A stretch of 64,000 nt of DNA from Algoriphagus oliviformis (GTDB lineage: Bacteria > Bacteroidota > Bacteroidia > Cytophagales > Cyclobacteriaceae). Each line of letters opens with the position of its first letter. The stretch's first letter is position 1. The position numbers and the translations under genes were made by a program. The DNA lies in NCBI RefSeq assembly GCF_017254915.1, contig NZ_JAFKCT010000001.1:1116001-1180000 (forward strand). The letters are read 5' to 3'. This document shows positions 52,393-60,713 of this stretch, one piece after another. The notes beneath the pieces are model-generated. The model was not told the DNA's origin. It made no database searches and worked only from the letters and a program-made list of their open reading frames with translations.

Positions 52393-53060
52393 TAATTTCT
52401 GCGTTTTTTATTGTGGCCGTTGTTCCGGTGATTTTTTTTGTGTTGGTTTTGGCGCTTGTTTTTTTGGCCGTGCTCTTCCTCTGCGTGGGGGATTTTGAAG
52501 TCCCTGCGGGTGTTGGATTCGAAAAGGGCATTTTCGCGCACTTTCTCCAGGTCGATGTGAAGCTTGCCTTTGGAGAGGGTCTTGATGTCGTCCAGGATGA
52601 TGCCGTCGTCGAAATTGTCCCTGTTCCAGGTGGAGTGGAAGCTGCGCATGAGCTGACCGATGTAGATGATGGCCGCTTCCTGCTCTTCGTCGTTTTCGAT
52701 TTCGATGGCCTTTTCGATCAGCTTTTCGATGTTTCGGCCGTAGTGCTTAAACTTCACTTCGCCTTTGGGGTAGCCCACCGCTAGGGGTTTTTTGCCAAGT
52801 AGCTCTTTTTCCGGCATGGGAAAAGGCCCGTCCACGTCGAGCTGGAAGTCGGACATGATGTAGATGTCGTCCCAGAGCTTCTGGTCGTTTTCCTGCTTGA
52901 GTTGGGGATTGAGCTGTTTGATGATTTCAATGACGGTGTAGGCACTCTGGGTGCGCTTGTCACGGTCTTCAATGCCGGTGACGTGCGCGACCAGGCGTTG
53001 AATGTTTTTGCCGTATTCTTTCAAGATAAGCTGTTGTTTTTCAGGTTCGGTGTGCTCCAT
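52392..53060 (-). CDS. DUF4290 protein
   Basis: A 222-aa cytoplasmic protein with the DUF4290 signature (YGKNIQRLV, HYGRNIEKLI, MRSFHSTWN). The C-terminal 40 residues are rich in Lys, Arg, Asn, Gln and His, likely a disordered nucleic-acid-binding tail. In Bacteroidota this gene is conserved directly upstream of murA, as here, with a 1-bp overlap that implies translational coupling. Function unknown. Confidence 0.9.
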   Translation of the reverse strand: MEHTEPEKQQLILKEYGKNIQRLVAHVTGIEDRDKRTQSAYTVIEIIKQLNPQLKQENDQKLWDDIYIMSDFQLDVDGPFPMPEKELLGKKPLAVGYPKGEVKFKHYGRNIEKLIEKAIEIENDEEQEAAIIYIGQLMRSFHSTWNRDNFDDGIILDDIKTLSKGKLHIDLEKVRENALFESNTRRDFKIPHAEEEHGQKNKRQNQHKKNHRNNGHNKKRRN

Positions 53061-53125
53061 GTTGCTTCCCGTTTATTGCCAGGATAAGGTAACAAAAAAT
53101 CACCAAAGGGCAGGGAAGCAGGTGA

Positions 53126-55396
53126 TTAGTCTATGATTCTGAGCTTGGCAAAGCTAAGCAATAATGTTTTCTCGCCAAAATGCTCAAATTGGATGGTTGC
53201 CTTTTTGTTAAGTCCTTCGGTTTCAATTTTTTGTACTTTTCCATAGCCGAATTTCGGATGCTCTACCAGCTGCTCCGGTTGGAGATTGTTGGTGTTGCTG
53301 GGCTTAAAGTCCGGCGAAGGCGTGTGGATCTTCAGCTGGATGGGCTGGCGGGACTCGGGCTGGCGCTTCAGTCCCACAAATCCCTTGCTGGCACCGGTGC
53401 TGCCCGGCAGACCTTCCCTGCGAAGCGCTCCAGGCATTTCCTTCGAGGCGACGCGCTTGTTGACCTTGATCCGCATGGGATCCACTTCCTCGAGGAAGCG
53501 GCTCGGCTCACAATTCAGCAACCGGCCAAAACGATAACGCGACAAGGCGTAGCTCAAATATAGTTTTTCCATGGCTCGTGTCGCTGCGACGTAGAATAGC
53601 CTTCGCTCTTCCTCCAGGTCATCCCGGCTCTGCATCATCATCTGGGAGGGAAAAAGGTCCTCTTCCATCCCCACGACGAAGACTTGTTTAAACTCCAAGC
53701 CTTTGGAAGCGTGGATGGTCATCAGCGTGATCGCGTCGGTTTTGTCCTTGTCCTGGTCGTTGTCCGTGAGAAGGGCGATTTCTTGGAGAAAAGACCCGAG
53801 GCTTTTGTCCTCGTTTTCGGGATTGTCCACGTATTCCTTGATCGCGTTGAGCAATTCCTGGACGTTTTCGTAGCGGTTGAGTCCCTCGATGGTTTTGTCC
53901 TCGTAGAGCTCGCGAAGCAGTCCGCTTTGCTTGGCGATGAAGTTGGCGGCCTCGTAGGCGTCTTTTCGCTCGGCCTCGATCTGGAAGGCTTTGATCGTGG
54001 TGGCAAAGTCATCGACTGCACCCCCAGCCCTGCCGGAGAGGAAGCTGTGGGCGTTTTGGACTACTTCCCAGAGTGGCATGTCGTGCTCGTAGGCGGAGAC
54101 GAGGATTTTTTCCACGGAAGTATCCCCGATGCCCCGCTTGGGGTAGTTGATCACACGCTTGAAGGCCTCCTCGTCCACGGGATTGACCGTGAAGCGGAGG
54201 TAGGCCATGAGGTCCTTGATTTCCTTCCGTTGGTAGAAGGAAAGACCACCGACGATTTTGTACGTAAGGCTCATCTTGCGCAGGGCCTCTTCCATCGCCC
54301 GGGATTGGGAGTTGGTGCGGTAGAGGATGGCAAAGTCGGCGTTGTTGAGCTTCTTGTTGTTCTTTTCTTCAAAGATGATGTTGGCCACGATGCGTCCTTC
54401 CTCGTTGTCCGAGGCGGCCTTGACCAGCTCGATCAGCTCCCCGTCGGGATTGGAGGTCCAGACGAGCTTTTTCAGCTGGGCTTTGTTCTTGTCGATGATG
54501 GAGTTGGCAGCCTCCACGATGGTCTTGGTAGAGCGGTAGTTTTGCTCCAGCTTCACCACAAAGAGGTCGGGATAGTCCTTTTCGAAGTTGAGGATGTTTT
54601 GGATGTCCGCTCCGCGAAAGGCATAGATACTCTGGGCGTCGTCACCTACCACGCAGATGTTTTGGTGGACGGCGGAGAGCTTTTTGGTGATGAGGTATTG
54701 GGAAATGTTGGTGTCCTGAAACTCGTCCACCATCACGTACTTGAAGCGCTGCTGGTACTTGTTGAGCACGTCGAGATGGTCTCGGAAGAGCACGTTGGTA
54801 TTGAATAGCAGGTCGTCAAAGTCCATCGCACCAGCTTTGAACAAGCGATCCTGATACTTTTGATACAATTCGCCCATTCGGGGTTTCATTGCGGACTCGT
54901 CGTCTGCTTTCACGTAAGGATCCGCTTGATAGGCCTGCCAGGAGATCAGGCGGTTTTTGGCCCCGGAGATTCTGGACAGGACGACACCGGGTTTGTAGAC
55001 TTTGTCGTCGAGGCGCATTTCCTTGACCAGGGTGCGGATGAGGGACTTGGAGTCGTCGTTGTCGTAGATGGTGAAGTTGGACGGGTAGCCGATTCGCTCG
55101 GACTCTACCCGCAGGATTTTTGCAAAAATGGAGTGGAATGTCCCCATCCAGGTGTTTCTCGCTTCCAGACCCACCAGGCTTTCGATCCGGTGCTTCATCT
55201 CCGCGGCGGCCTTGTTGGTAAAGGTCAGCGAGAGGATGTTGAAAGGATCGATGCCCTTGGCGTAGATCAAGTGCGCGATTCTATAGGTCAGCACGCGGGT
55301 TTTGCCCGAACCTGCACCGGCAATGATCATCACCGGGCCGTCGGTATGCTGTACGGCCTGTAGCTGTGGGGGATTCAGTTCCTTGAGGTAATCCAT
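53126..55396 (-). CDS. UvrD/PcrA-type ATP-dependent DNA helicase
   Basis: A 756-aa superfamily 1A helicase. Walker A is AGAGSGKT, motif Ia follows as LSLTFTNKAA, Walker B is VDEFQDTN, motif III is VVGDDAQSIYAFRGAD, and late motifs include TIHASKGLEF and VAATRAMEKL. Length and motif order match PcrA/UvrD, which act in repair and in removing blocked replication or transcription complexes. The C-terminal 60 residues (VEHPKFGYGKV) form the Tudor-like RNA-polymerase-interaction domain typical of PcrA. Confidence 0.93.
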   Translation of the reverse strand: MDYLKELNPPQLQAVQHTDGPVMIIAGAGSGKTRVLTYRIAHLIYAKGIDPFNILSLTFTNKAAAEMKHRIESLVGLEARNTWMGTFHSIFAKILRVESERIGYPSNFTIYDNDDSKSLIRTLVKEMRLDDKVYKPGVVLSRISGAKNRLISWQAYQADPYVKADDESAMKPRMGELYQKYQDRLFKAGAMDFDDLLFNTNVLFRDHLDVLNKYQQRFKYVMVDEFQDTNISQYLITKKLSAVHQNICVVGDDAQSIYAFRGADIQNILNFEKDYPDLFVVKLEQNYRSTKTIVEAANSIIDKNKAQLKKLVWTSNPDGELIELVKAASDNEEGRIVANIIFEEKNNKKLNNADFAILYRTNSQSRAMEEALRKMSLTYKIVGGLSFYQRKEIKDLMAYLRFTVNPVDEEAFKRVINYPKRGIGDTSVEKILVSAYEHDMPLWEVVQNAHSFLSGRAGGAVDDFATTIKAFQIEAERKDAYEAANFIAKQSGLLRELYEDKTIEGLNRYENVQELLNAIKEYVDNPENEDKSLGSFLQEIALLTDNDQDKDKTDAITLMTIHASKGLEFKQVFVVGMEEDLFPSQMMMQSRDDLEEERRLFYVAATRAMEKLYLSYALSRYRFGRLLNCEPSRFLEEVDPMRIKVNKRVASKEMPGALRREGLPGSTGASKGFVGLKRQPESRQPIQLKIHTPSPDFKPSNTNNLQPEQLVEHPKFGYGKVQKIETEGLNKKATIQFEHFGEKTLLLSFAKLRIID

Positions 55397-55399
55397 GTT

Positions 55400-55510
55400 G
55401 GTGTCTAGTAATTAGTAGCCAGTATCAAGAATTGGGATACTAGAGTCAAGAATCAAGAGCCAAGAATCAAGATTTTAGTATTAAGTAGCTAGTATCAAGT
55501 ATCAAGAAGA
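55400..55510. repeat. Degenerate simple repeats
   Basis: Many imperfect copies of a 9-base unit (AGTATCAAG, AGAATCAAG, AGAGCCAAG) occur in tandem and with gaps. There is no coding frame. This is a decaying simple-sequence tract between the helicase and acyltransferase genes. Confidence 0.6.
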
Positions 55511-55513
55511 GGG

Positions 55514-55565
55514 AATTCGAGATTTGAGATTTGAGATTCGAATTTCAAATTTCAAATCTCGAATT
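55514..55565. terminator. 25-bp imperfect hairpin after the acyltransferase gene
   Basis: The left arm (55514-55538) and right arm (55541-55565) are complementary except for two positions, with a CG loop. It abuts the stop codon at 55566. It consists of GATTTGA-type repeats and may be terminator, repeat or both. Confidence 0.5.
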
Positions 55566-56402
55566 TCAAATCTTCCACCGCTTGTGGCTCCAAAGGTAGA
55601 GGTCCGGTTGGTTGCGGATGTTGTTTTCCAGCCTGCGGCAAAACTCATCCGTCACGCTGTGCGGCGGGTGTCCCTCGTAGGGCGGCTCGGCCATCTTTTC
55701 GTACTCAAAGCGGTAATGTCCGCGCTTCAGCTTGGTAATGGTGCCAAAGAACACCGGAAGCTCCATCTTTTTGGCAAACATCTCGCCGCCCTCGTAGAAG
55801 TTGGCCGGGCGATGGAGAAACTCCCGCTGGTACTTGTCCTTGCCCGTAGGCCGCTGGTCTGCTGCCAGGTGCAGGATGCGGGGACGACTGCGCAGGGTGA
55901 TCATGCTTCGGCGAAACTCGCTGATCTCGGTCATGGTGCCACCAAAGTGCGTCCTCATCTGATACATCAGGCTGTTGAAAAAGCCATTGTTCAGTTTGAG
56001 GTACACGGTCTCGGCTTCCACCTGGGTATTGAGCGCCACGCCGAGGATGGCCATCTCCCAGTTGAAGACGTGTCCTGCCATCATGATGGCCGTCTTGCCC
56101 TGGAGCACTTCCCGGTCGATGAGCTCCTGATTGACCACATGAAACCTTTTGCGGAGCTCTTTTTCCGAAATGGTCAGCATCTTGATGGTCTCGGCAAAGA
56201 AGGCATCGGTGAAGTTTCTGTAGAAACGGTTTCTGATTTTCTTGCGTTCCTCGGGGCTTTTGTCCGGGAAGGCAAACTTCAGGTTTTCGTCGATGACCTT
56301 TTTGCGGTAGCCGATCCCATACCGCGCGACCAGGTAGAGCAGGTCGGACAGGAGATACAAAACCGGCAGGGGCAGATAGGACAAGAGCCTAAAGAAAAAC
56401 AT
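55566..56402 (-). CDS. LpxL/HtrB-type lysophospholipid (lipid A) acyltransferase
   Basis: A 278-aa inner-membrane acyltransferase. One N-terminal hydrophobic helix, then the catalytic HX4(D/E) motif as HVFNWE, and conserved LAADQRP. This family adds a secondary acyl chain to lipid A precursors in Bacteroidota and other Gram-negative bacteria. The substrate position is not determined. It is divergent to the ECF sigma gene. Confidence 0.9.
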   Translation of the reverse strand: MFFFRLLSYLPLPVLYLLSDLLYLVARYGIGYRKKVIDENLKFAFPDKSPEERKKIRNRFYRNFTDAFFAETIKMLTISEKELRKRFHVVNQELIDREVLQGKTAIMMAGHVFNWEMAILGVALNTQVEAETVYLKLNNGFFNSLMYQMRTHFGGTMTEISEFRRSMITLRSRPRILHLAADQRPTGKDKYQREFLHRPANFYEGGEMFAKKMELPVFFGTITKLKRGHYRFEYEKMAEPPYEGHPPHSVTDEFCRRLENNIRNQPDLYLWSHKRWKI

Positions 56403-56532
56403 AGCAATTACCTGTAGTTGGGGGAGCTTTGCCCCGTATACGGAGCCATATCAGCAACAAAATAAATTAATTAAGCGGACTTTCGGGCCAATTGCTGGTT
56501 ATAAATTGAGCCAATTGCTACTTTTGAACCTT

Positions 56533-57132
56533 ATGTCTGAAGTACAGCGCAGGAAATATTCTCAGGAAGAGAAGACGGCCATCTTCGATGGGGAATTTAT
56601 GCCGCACATAGATTCCATGTACAATTTTGCCTTTAGGCTCACCTTTGACGAGGACGATGCCAAAGACCTCGTGCAGGATACCTACATGAAGGCCTTCCGC
56701 TTTATCAACTCCTTTGAGCAGGGGACCAACGCGAAGGCCTGGCTTTTTCGGATCCTGAAAAACAGCTTTATCAACGAGTATCGCAAGAAGAGCAAGCAGC
56801 CTGCCAAGGTAGATTACCAGGAAGTTGAAACTTTCTACAACTCTGATGATGTTGACTACCAAAGTACTACCGATCTCCGTGCCGAGTCCGTCAAGGATAT
56901 GCTGGGCGACGAGATCTCCAACGCGCTGAATGCACTGGCGGTGGATTTCCGTACGGTGATCATTCTGGCCGACCTGGAGGGCTTTACCTACGAAGAGATG
57001 GCGAAGATTCTCGATATCCCTATCGGGACTGTGAGATCCAGGCTTCACCGAGCCCGGAATCTTTTGAAAGACCAATTGAAAGGATATGCCCAGTCTATGG
57101 GCTACAACACTGATGAAGAAGAGGAGGACTAA
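56533..57132 (+). CDS. ECF-type RNA polymerase sigma factor
   Basis: A 199-aa sigma-70 family regulator. Region 2 (DEDDAKDLVQDTYMKAFRFI and KAWLFRILKNSFINEYRK) and region 4 (GFTYEEMAKILDIPIGTVRSRLHRAR) are present. The ATG at 56533 is preferred over an upstream in-frame TTG. An acidic loop near residues 100-125 (EVETFYNSDDVDY) and an acidic C-terminal tail are notable. The next gene is a small zinc-finger-like anti-sigma protein, so activity is likely controlled by binding and release. Confidence 0.93.
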   Translation: MSEVQRRKYSQEEKTAIFDGEFMPHIDSMYNFAFRLTFDEDDAKDLVQDTYMKAFRFINSFEQGTNAKAWLFRILKNSFINEYRKKSKQPAKVDYQEVETFYNSDDVDYQSTTDLRAESVKDMLGDEISNALNALAVDFRTVIILADLEGFTYEEMAKILDIPIGTVRSRLHRARNLLKDQLKGYAQSMGYNTDEEEED

Positions 57133-57143
57133 AAACATTACCC

Positions 57144-57416
57144 ATGGAAATTAACGATCAAGCATCTGGGGAGCGCAAGCTGCAATGCGATGATGTGAAC
57201 AGGTGCTTTCAATTGCTGGAGAGCATCCTGGACGGAGAGCTGGGCGAGACTGGCAAGGAAGTCCTGAAGGAAAAACTGGCCAAATGCCAGCCTTGCTTTG
57301 AGCACTATCACCTCGAGCAGGCCATCCGCGATGTGCTGAAAACCAAGTGCACCAAGCAGCCCGTCCCCAACGAACTGGCCGACTCCATCCGCCAGATGAT
57401 AAAGGAAAGCAAATGA
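57144..57416 (+). CDS. Small anti-sigma factor (zinc-binding type)
   Basis: A 90-aa protein with Cys and His residues in a compact helical fold (LQCDDVNRCF, then KCQPCFEHYHLEQ and a last KTKC). The CxxC plus His pattern resembles the ZAS anti-sigma domain that holds ECF sigma factors and responds to redox or metal changes. It has no transmembrane segment, so the signal would be cytoplasmic. Its stop overlaps the gmk start in ATGA. Confidence 0.8.
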   Translation: MEINDQASGERKLQCDDVNRCFQLLESILDGELGETGKEVLKEKLAKCQPCFEHYHLEQAIRDVLKTKCTKQPVPNELADSIRQMIKESK

Positions 57417-57991
57417 GCCAAACCCAAGGAAAAGCCATTATCTTCTCCGCGCCCTCCGGCTCAGGGAAGACTTCCCTGGTCAAGCACCTCATCCAGCATG
57501 TCCCCAACTTGGGATTCTCCATCTCGGCCTGTACCCGGGACAAGAGAGGACGGCATGAAGTCCACGGCAGGGATTATTACTTTTTGAGCATAGATGAGTT
57601 TAAGCGGAAAATCGACGAGAATGCCTTTGTGGAGTGGGAAGAGGTCTATGAGGGGAATTTTTACGGCACCTTGAAGGAAGAAGTCCAGCGCATCTGGGAC
57701 AATGGCAAAGCGGTCATTTTTGACGTGGACGTCAAGGGCGGACTAGCCCTCAAAAAATATTTCGGACCGCAGGCTTTGGCGATTTTTGTCAAAGTGCCCT
57801 CCATGGAAGTACTCGAGTCCAGACTGCACGACCGGGGCACCGAGACTCCCGAATCACTCTCCCGTAGAATCTACAAGGCAAAGTTTGAGATGACCTTCGA
57901 GCCCCAGTTTGACGTGAGCATCCTTAATGACGACTTTGGGCGAGCTTCCGCCGAGGCCGTCAGCCGCGTTGCCGAGTTTTTGGCCGTGTAG
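57413..57991 (+). CDS. gmk: Guanylate kinase
   Basis: A 192-aa guanylate kinase (ATP + GMP to ADP + GDP). P-loop SAPSGSGKTS at residues 11-20, GMP-binding region SACTRDKRGRHEVHGRDYYF, and the late family helix RIYKAKFEM. It starts inside the anti-sigma stop codon (ATGA overlap), so gmk translation is tied to the sigma/anti-sigma pair. nadD follows 1 bp after its stop. Confidence 0.95.
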   Translation: MSQTQGKAIIFSAPSGSGKTSLVKHLIQHVPNLGFSISACTRDKRGRHEVHGRDYYFLSIDEFKRKIDENAFVEWEEVYEGNFYGTLKEEVQRIWDNGKAVIFDVDVKGGLALKKYFGPQALAIFVKVPSMEVLESRLHDRGTETPESLSRRIYKAKFEMTFEPQFDVSILNDDFGRASAEAVSRVAEFLAV

Positions 57992-57992
57992 C

Positions 57993-58559
57993 ATGAAGGT
58001 CGGGCTGTACTTTGGGAGCTTCAATCCCATCCATGTCGGGCATCTGATCATCGCCAATACCCTCTACGACAGGACTGATCTGGATGAGGTATGGTTTGTG
58101 GTCAGTCCCCAAAACCCCTTCAAAAAACAGCAGTCCTTGGTCCATGAGTTTGATCGGCTGCGAATGGTGGAGCTGGCGATCGGAGACCATTTCCACTTTC
58201 GGGCGAGCGACGTGGAGTTTCGCATGCCCAAGCCTAGCTACACCATTGATACGCTCACCTACCTGGGTGAGCAATATCCCCAGCACCAGTTTTGTCTTTT
58301 TTTGGGTTCGGACAATCTGGCCCATTTCCATAAGTGGAAAAACCACCAGGCTATCCTGGACAACTACGAGATCTTTGTCTATCCCCGACCGGGAGAGGCC
58401 AAAGTCTTTGAGCATCCCCGAGTCAAAACAATCGACGCGCCCCTGCTAGATATCTCAGCGACTTTTATCCGCAAGTCCATCCAAGAAGGTTTTTCTGTGA
58501 AATACCTGCTTCCCGACAAAGTGGAGGAGTATATTTTGGACAGGAAGCTCTACCATTAG
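57993..58559 (+). CDS. nadD: Nicotinate-nucleotide adenylyltransferase
   Basis: A 188-aa NadD: ATP plus nicotinate mononucleotide to deamido-NAD. The nucleotidyltransferase motif is GSFNPIHVGHL at residues 8-18, and ISATFIRKSI near the end carries the second signature (SxTxIR). The ATG at 57993 is 1 bp after the gmk stop; the longer frame from 57927 would overlap gmk and has no family support. It is the last gene of the sigma operon. Confidence 0.95.
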   Translation: MKVGLYFGSFNPIHVGHLIIANTLYDRTDLDEVWFVVSPQNPFKKQQSLVHEFDRLRMVELAIGDHFHFRASDVEFRMPKPSYTIDTLTYLGEQYPQHQFCLFLGSDNLAHFHKWKNHQAILDNYEIFVYPRPGEAKVFEHPRVKTIDAPLLDISATFIRKSIQEGFSVKYLLPDKVEEYILDRKLYH

Positions 58560-58729
58560 GCCAAATCAAAAGCCCTTTTTTCCGTTCACAAAAAAAAAAC
58601 TTCCGCTTGACAAGGTATAGCGCGTCCCGCACTTTTTGACTGGGCGCAATGAAACTACCAGAATAGATTAGTCATGGCTTCAGAGCGAAGCAGTTTTTGG
58701 CCGAAGATTTTTTAGAAATCTTTAATTCT

Positions 58730-58930
58730 TTGAAAACATTATTTGTAGCCATCGGAGTGTTAGACTACGTATTTCTCGGGGTCAGTCCAATTAATGACGC
58801 AGTAGGGAATATACCCTGCTACCAAAGAATGTACTGGTGCGGGGACAGGGTAGAAGCATATAATTGTGAAACATACCAGAATGGAACCGCATGTTCCAAG
58901 GCTTACGAAGCGTGTTTGGCATGCGACTGA
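58730..58930 (+). CDS. Small six-cysteine peptide, possible exported precursor
   Basis: A possible 66-aa product starting with TTG at 58730; another TTG at 58697 would add 11 residues. There is no in-frame ATG before the Cys-rich part. From 58730 the start MKTLFVAIGVLDYVFLGV looks like a leader. The C-terminal half has six cysteines (30, 37, 46, 55, 62, 65), with CLACD as the end. In placement it resembles the NVEALA-type small precursors found next to six-bladed propeller lipoproteins in Bacteroidota, though the NVEALA motif itself is absent. The weak start makes it uncertain; an unseen frameshift or a non-coding tract are alternatives. Confidence 0.45.
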   Translation: MKTLFVAIGVLDYVFLGVSPINDAVGNIPCYQRMYWCGDRVEAYNCETYQNGTACSKAYEACLACD

Positions 58931-58987
58931 AATGTGTATTTGGGGGCTGTCTATTAACAGCCCATTTGTTTTTAGACAAAAAAAGAA

Positions 58988-60109
58988 ATGGATCACAAAA
59001 GTGTTTTTTTTGCGCTCTCGATTTTGTGTCTTGCCTGTCATAACCCTCGGGAAAGAGAAGGGTTGAAGAGCGTCTTAGAGGTTAGGGTGAAAGATGCAGG
59101 CCAATTGGAAAGGTCAAATATCGAGATTGTCGATTTGCTTGCTTTAGAGACCAACTCTCAGAATTTGATGGGAAATGATCTTCGAGTGAGATGGAACTCG
59201 ATTGGGTACTATGTGATGGACATCGCGACGAGAGATGCCGTTCATTTATTTAGAAAAAATGGCAAGTATCAAGGAGAAGCAGTCACTGTTGGGGAAGGGC
59301 CAAATCAAGTTAGGGGTCTACAGGACTTTCAGCCTGGTTTAGGTGGAGAGCTTAAAATTCTTTCGACTCTGGGAGATGAAAGTAATTTATTGGTGGTGTC
59401 AGATTCCGGAACGGTTCAAAAGCGCTTTTCCCCGCAATATTTAGCTAGTTCGTTTACAGTTCTGGAAGGCGGTGACTATCTTTTCTACGGTGGATACAAT
59501 ATGCCTTTTGTCAAAAACCGCATGATCAAAACGGATTCTGCCGGGAATCAATTGGCGTCTTTTCTTCCCAATGACTATACCAACGAGATGTTGCCAATGA
59601 CAGAAAGGAATTTCTTTGAGTATGGGCAAGGGACGTTAGTCACAGAGGTGTTTAATCACCAAATCTACGAGTTTTCGGACGATAGGCTTAGTCCAAAAGT
59701 AAAAATAGATTTTGGGAAGTATGCCATTCCAAAGGAATTCTGGGAGCTGGATTTGATGCAAGGTTTTGAATTGTTGCAGGAAAATGGCTTTGCGACATTT
59801 CAATCTGTCTTTCGCAATGAAAAACACTATGTAGCCAAAATTCACCTTCAAAGTAAGAATGGCTCAGAAAAGAAGGTTCTGCTTGTGAACATGCAAGATG
59901 GCCGATCTGCGTTCTTCGATACTGTGGGCTACGAGGAAGGTCTCTTTGACAGTCCCATAGGTTTTGAAAATGACTATCTACTATTTCTAACCTATCACTC
60001 TGTTATCAAAAAGAAGTCCAAGGAACAGATTCCGGATACTCTGATGGAGAAAATGGGGGAACAGGAATTTGACTATCCTGTGCTGATCAAAACCAAGGTT
60101 TCCTTTTGA
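58988..60109 (+). CDS. Six-bladed beta-propeller lipoprotein
   Basis: A 373-aa lipoprotein (lipobox CLAC, Cys17) of the Bacteroidota 6-bladed propeller group. It shows the family layout with a first strand block ending VDLLALET and the segment VGEGPNQVRGLQDF, typical of these proteins (GxGPgE-like turn), followed by alternating blades. It is AT-rich compared with the neighbours. Its stop overlaps the next gene's start by one base (TGATG). It lies 57 bp after the Cys-rich small ORF. A paralogue is at 20118. Confidence 0.82.
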   Translation: MDHKSVFFALSILCLACHNPREREGLKSVLEVRVKDAGQLERSNIEIVDLLALETNSQNLMGNDLRVRWNSIGYYVMDIATRDAVHLFRKNGKYQGEAVTVGEGPNQVRGLQDFQPGLGGELKILSTLGDESNLLVVSDSGTVQKRFSPQYLASSFTVLEGGDYLFYGGYNMPFVKNRMIKTDSAGNQLASFLPNDYTNEMLPMTERNFFEYGQGTLVTEVFNHQIYEFSDDRLSPKVKIDFGKYAIPKEFWELDLMQGFELLQENGFATFQSVFRNEKHYVAKIHLQSKNGSEKKVLLVNMQDGRSAFFDTVGYEEGLFDSPIGFENDYLLFLTYHSVIKKKSKEQIPDTLMEKMGEQEFDYPVLIKTKVSF

Positions 60110-60642
60110 TGAATTCAAGACATTTAAATAGGTTTTTAATTTTTTCTCTGCTTTTGGCGGCTAGCGCATGTAATTCAAAAGAGCATCCACAAACTCTTCA
60201 ATTACCTGAGGGCTTGGAATTGATAAACCAAAGACAAGGCACAAAGGAAATATGTCATAGTTGCGAGAAGAAGATAGTACTCTATCACGACATGACTTTA
60301 TCGTCGTTTTATTTTCTGAAAATGAGCCAAGAGCTTTGGATTGACTTGGCTGAGGAGCATCCTGAAATTTCAGTGATTTTGTATTCGTATGGAGAAAATA
60401 AGGAAAAGGGAAGGACTAAGGAATCTATAGAAAGCTATCTGCATGAAATATCCTTTCCCTATCAAGTTTACTACGACAAGGAGAATGAGTTTTATGAGCT
60501 AAATGAGCTTGAGAAGATACCCTACAAGTGGAAGGCAATCCAGAGCTATATGGTACTGGATGGAAAGGTTTTAGGAAGGTCCGAGTTTGGGATTCCCGAA
60601 CTGTTTGCCCAAAATATAAACGAACATTTTGGATCGAACTGA
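60109..60642 (+). CDS. Lipoprotein with thioredoxin-like fold, catalytic Cys pair displaced
   Basis: A 177-aa lipoprotein (AASAC, Cys21). A strand KIVLYHD, the following helix, VILYSYG and a late YMVLDGKV strand give a TlpA/thioredoxin-like order. The usual CxxC after the first strand is absent (DMTLSSFYF there), but CHSC (Cys49, Cys52) occurs just before that strand. It could be a redox protein with unusual geometry, or a metal site. It is translationally coupled to the propeller gene by TGATG. Function unknown. Confidence 0.65.
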   Translation: MNSRHLNRFLIFSLLLAASACNSKEHPQTLQLPEGLELINQRQGTKEICHSCEKKIVLYHDMTLSSFYFLKMSQELWIDLAEEHPEISVILYSYGENKEKGRTKESIESYLHEISFPYQVYYDKENEFYELNELEKIPYKWKAIQSYMVLDGKVLGRSEFGIPELFAQNINEHFGSN

Positions 60643-60661
60643 CCATGTGTCAACGTAAGTG

Positions 60662-60713
60662 AGACTAACAAAAAAATCCCCGAGACTTGTCTCGGGGATT
60701 TTTTTGTTAGTCT
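60662..60713. terminator. Perfect 25-bp-arm palindrome between convergent genes
   Basis: Arms 60662-60686 and 60689-60713 are exact complements with a 2-base centre. Runs of seven A and seven T flank a GC-rich CCCCGAGAC core. The stop codon of the haloperoxidase-like gene (60707-60709) is inside the right arm. It is a bidirectional terminator. Confidence 0.88.

Noticed and set aside
53684-54808. 374-aa frame antisense to the helicase
   Set aside because: Shadow of the UvrD/PcrA coding frame; no recognisable family.
55400-55565. CRISPR-like repeats
   Set aside because: Units are 9 bp, imperfect and without unique spacers; the right part is one hairpin. There are no cas genes nearby.
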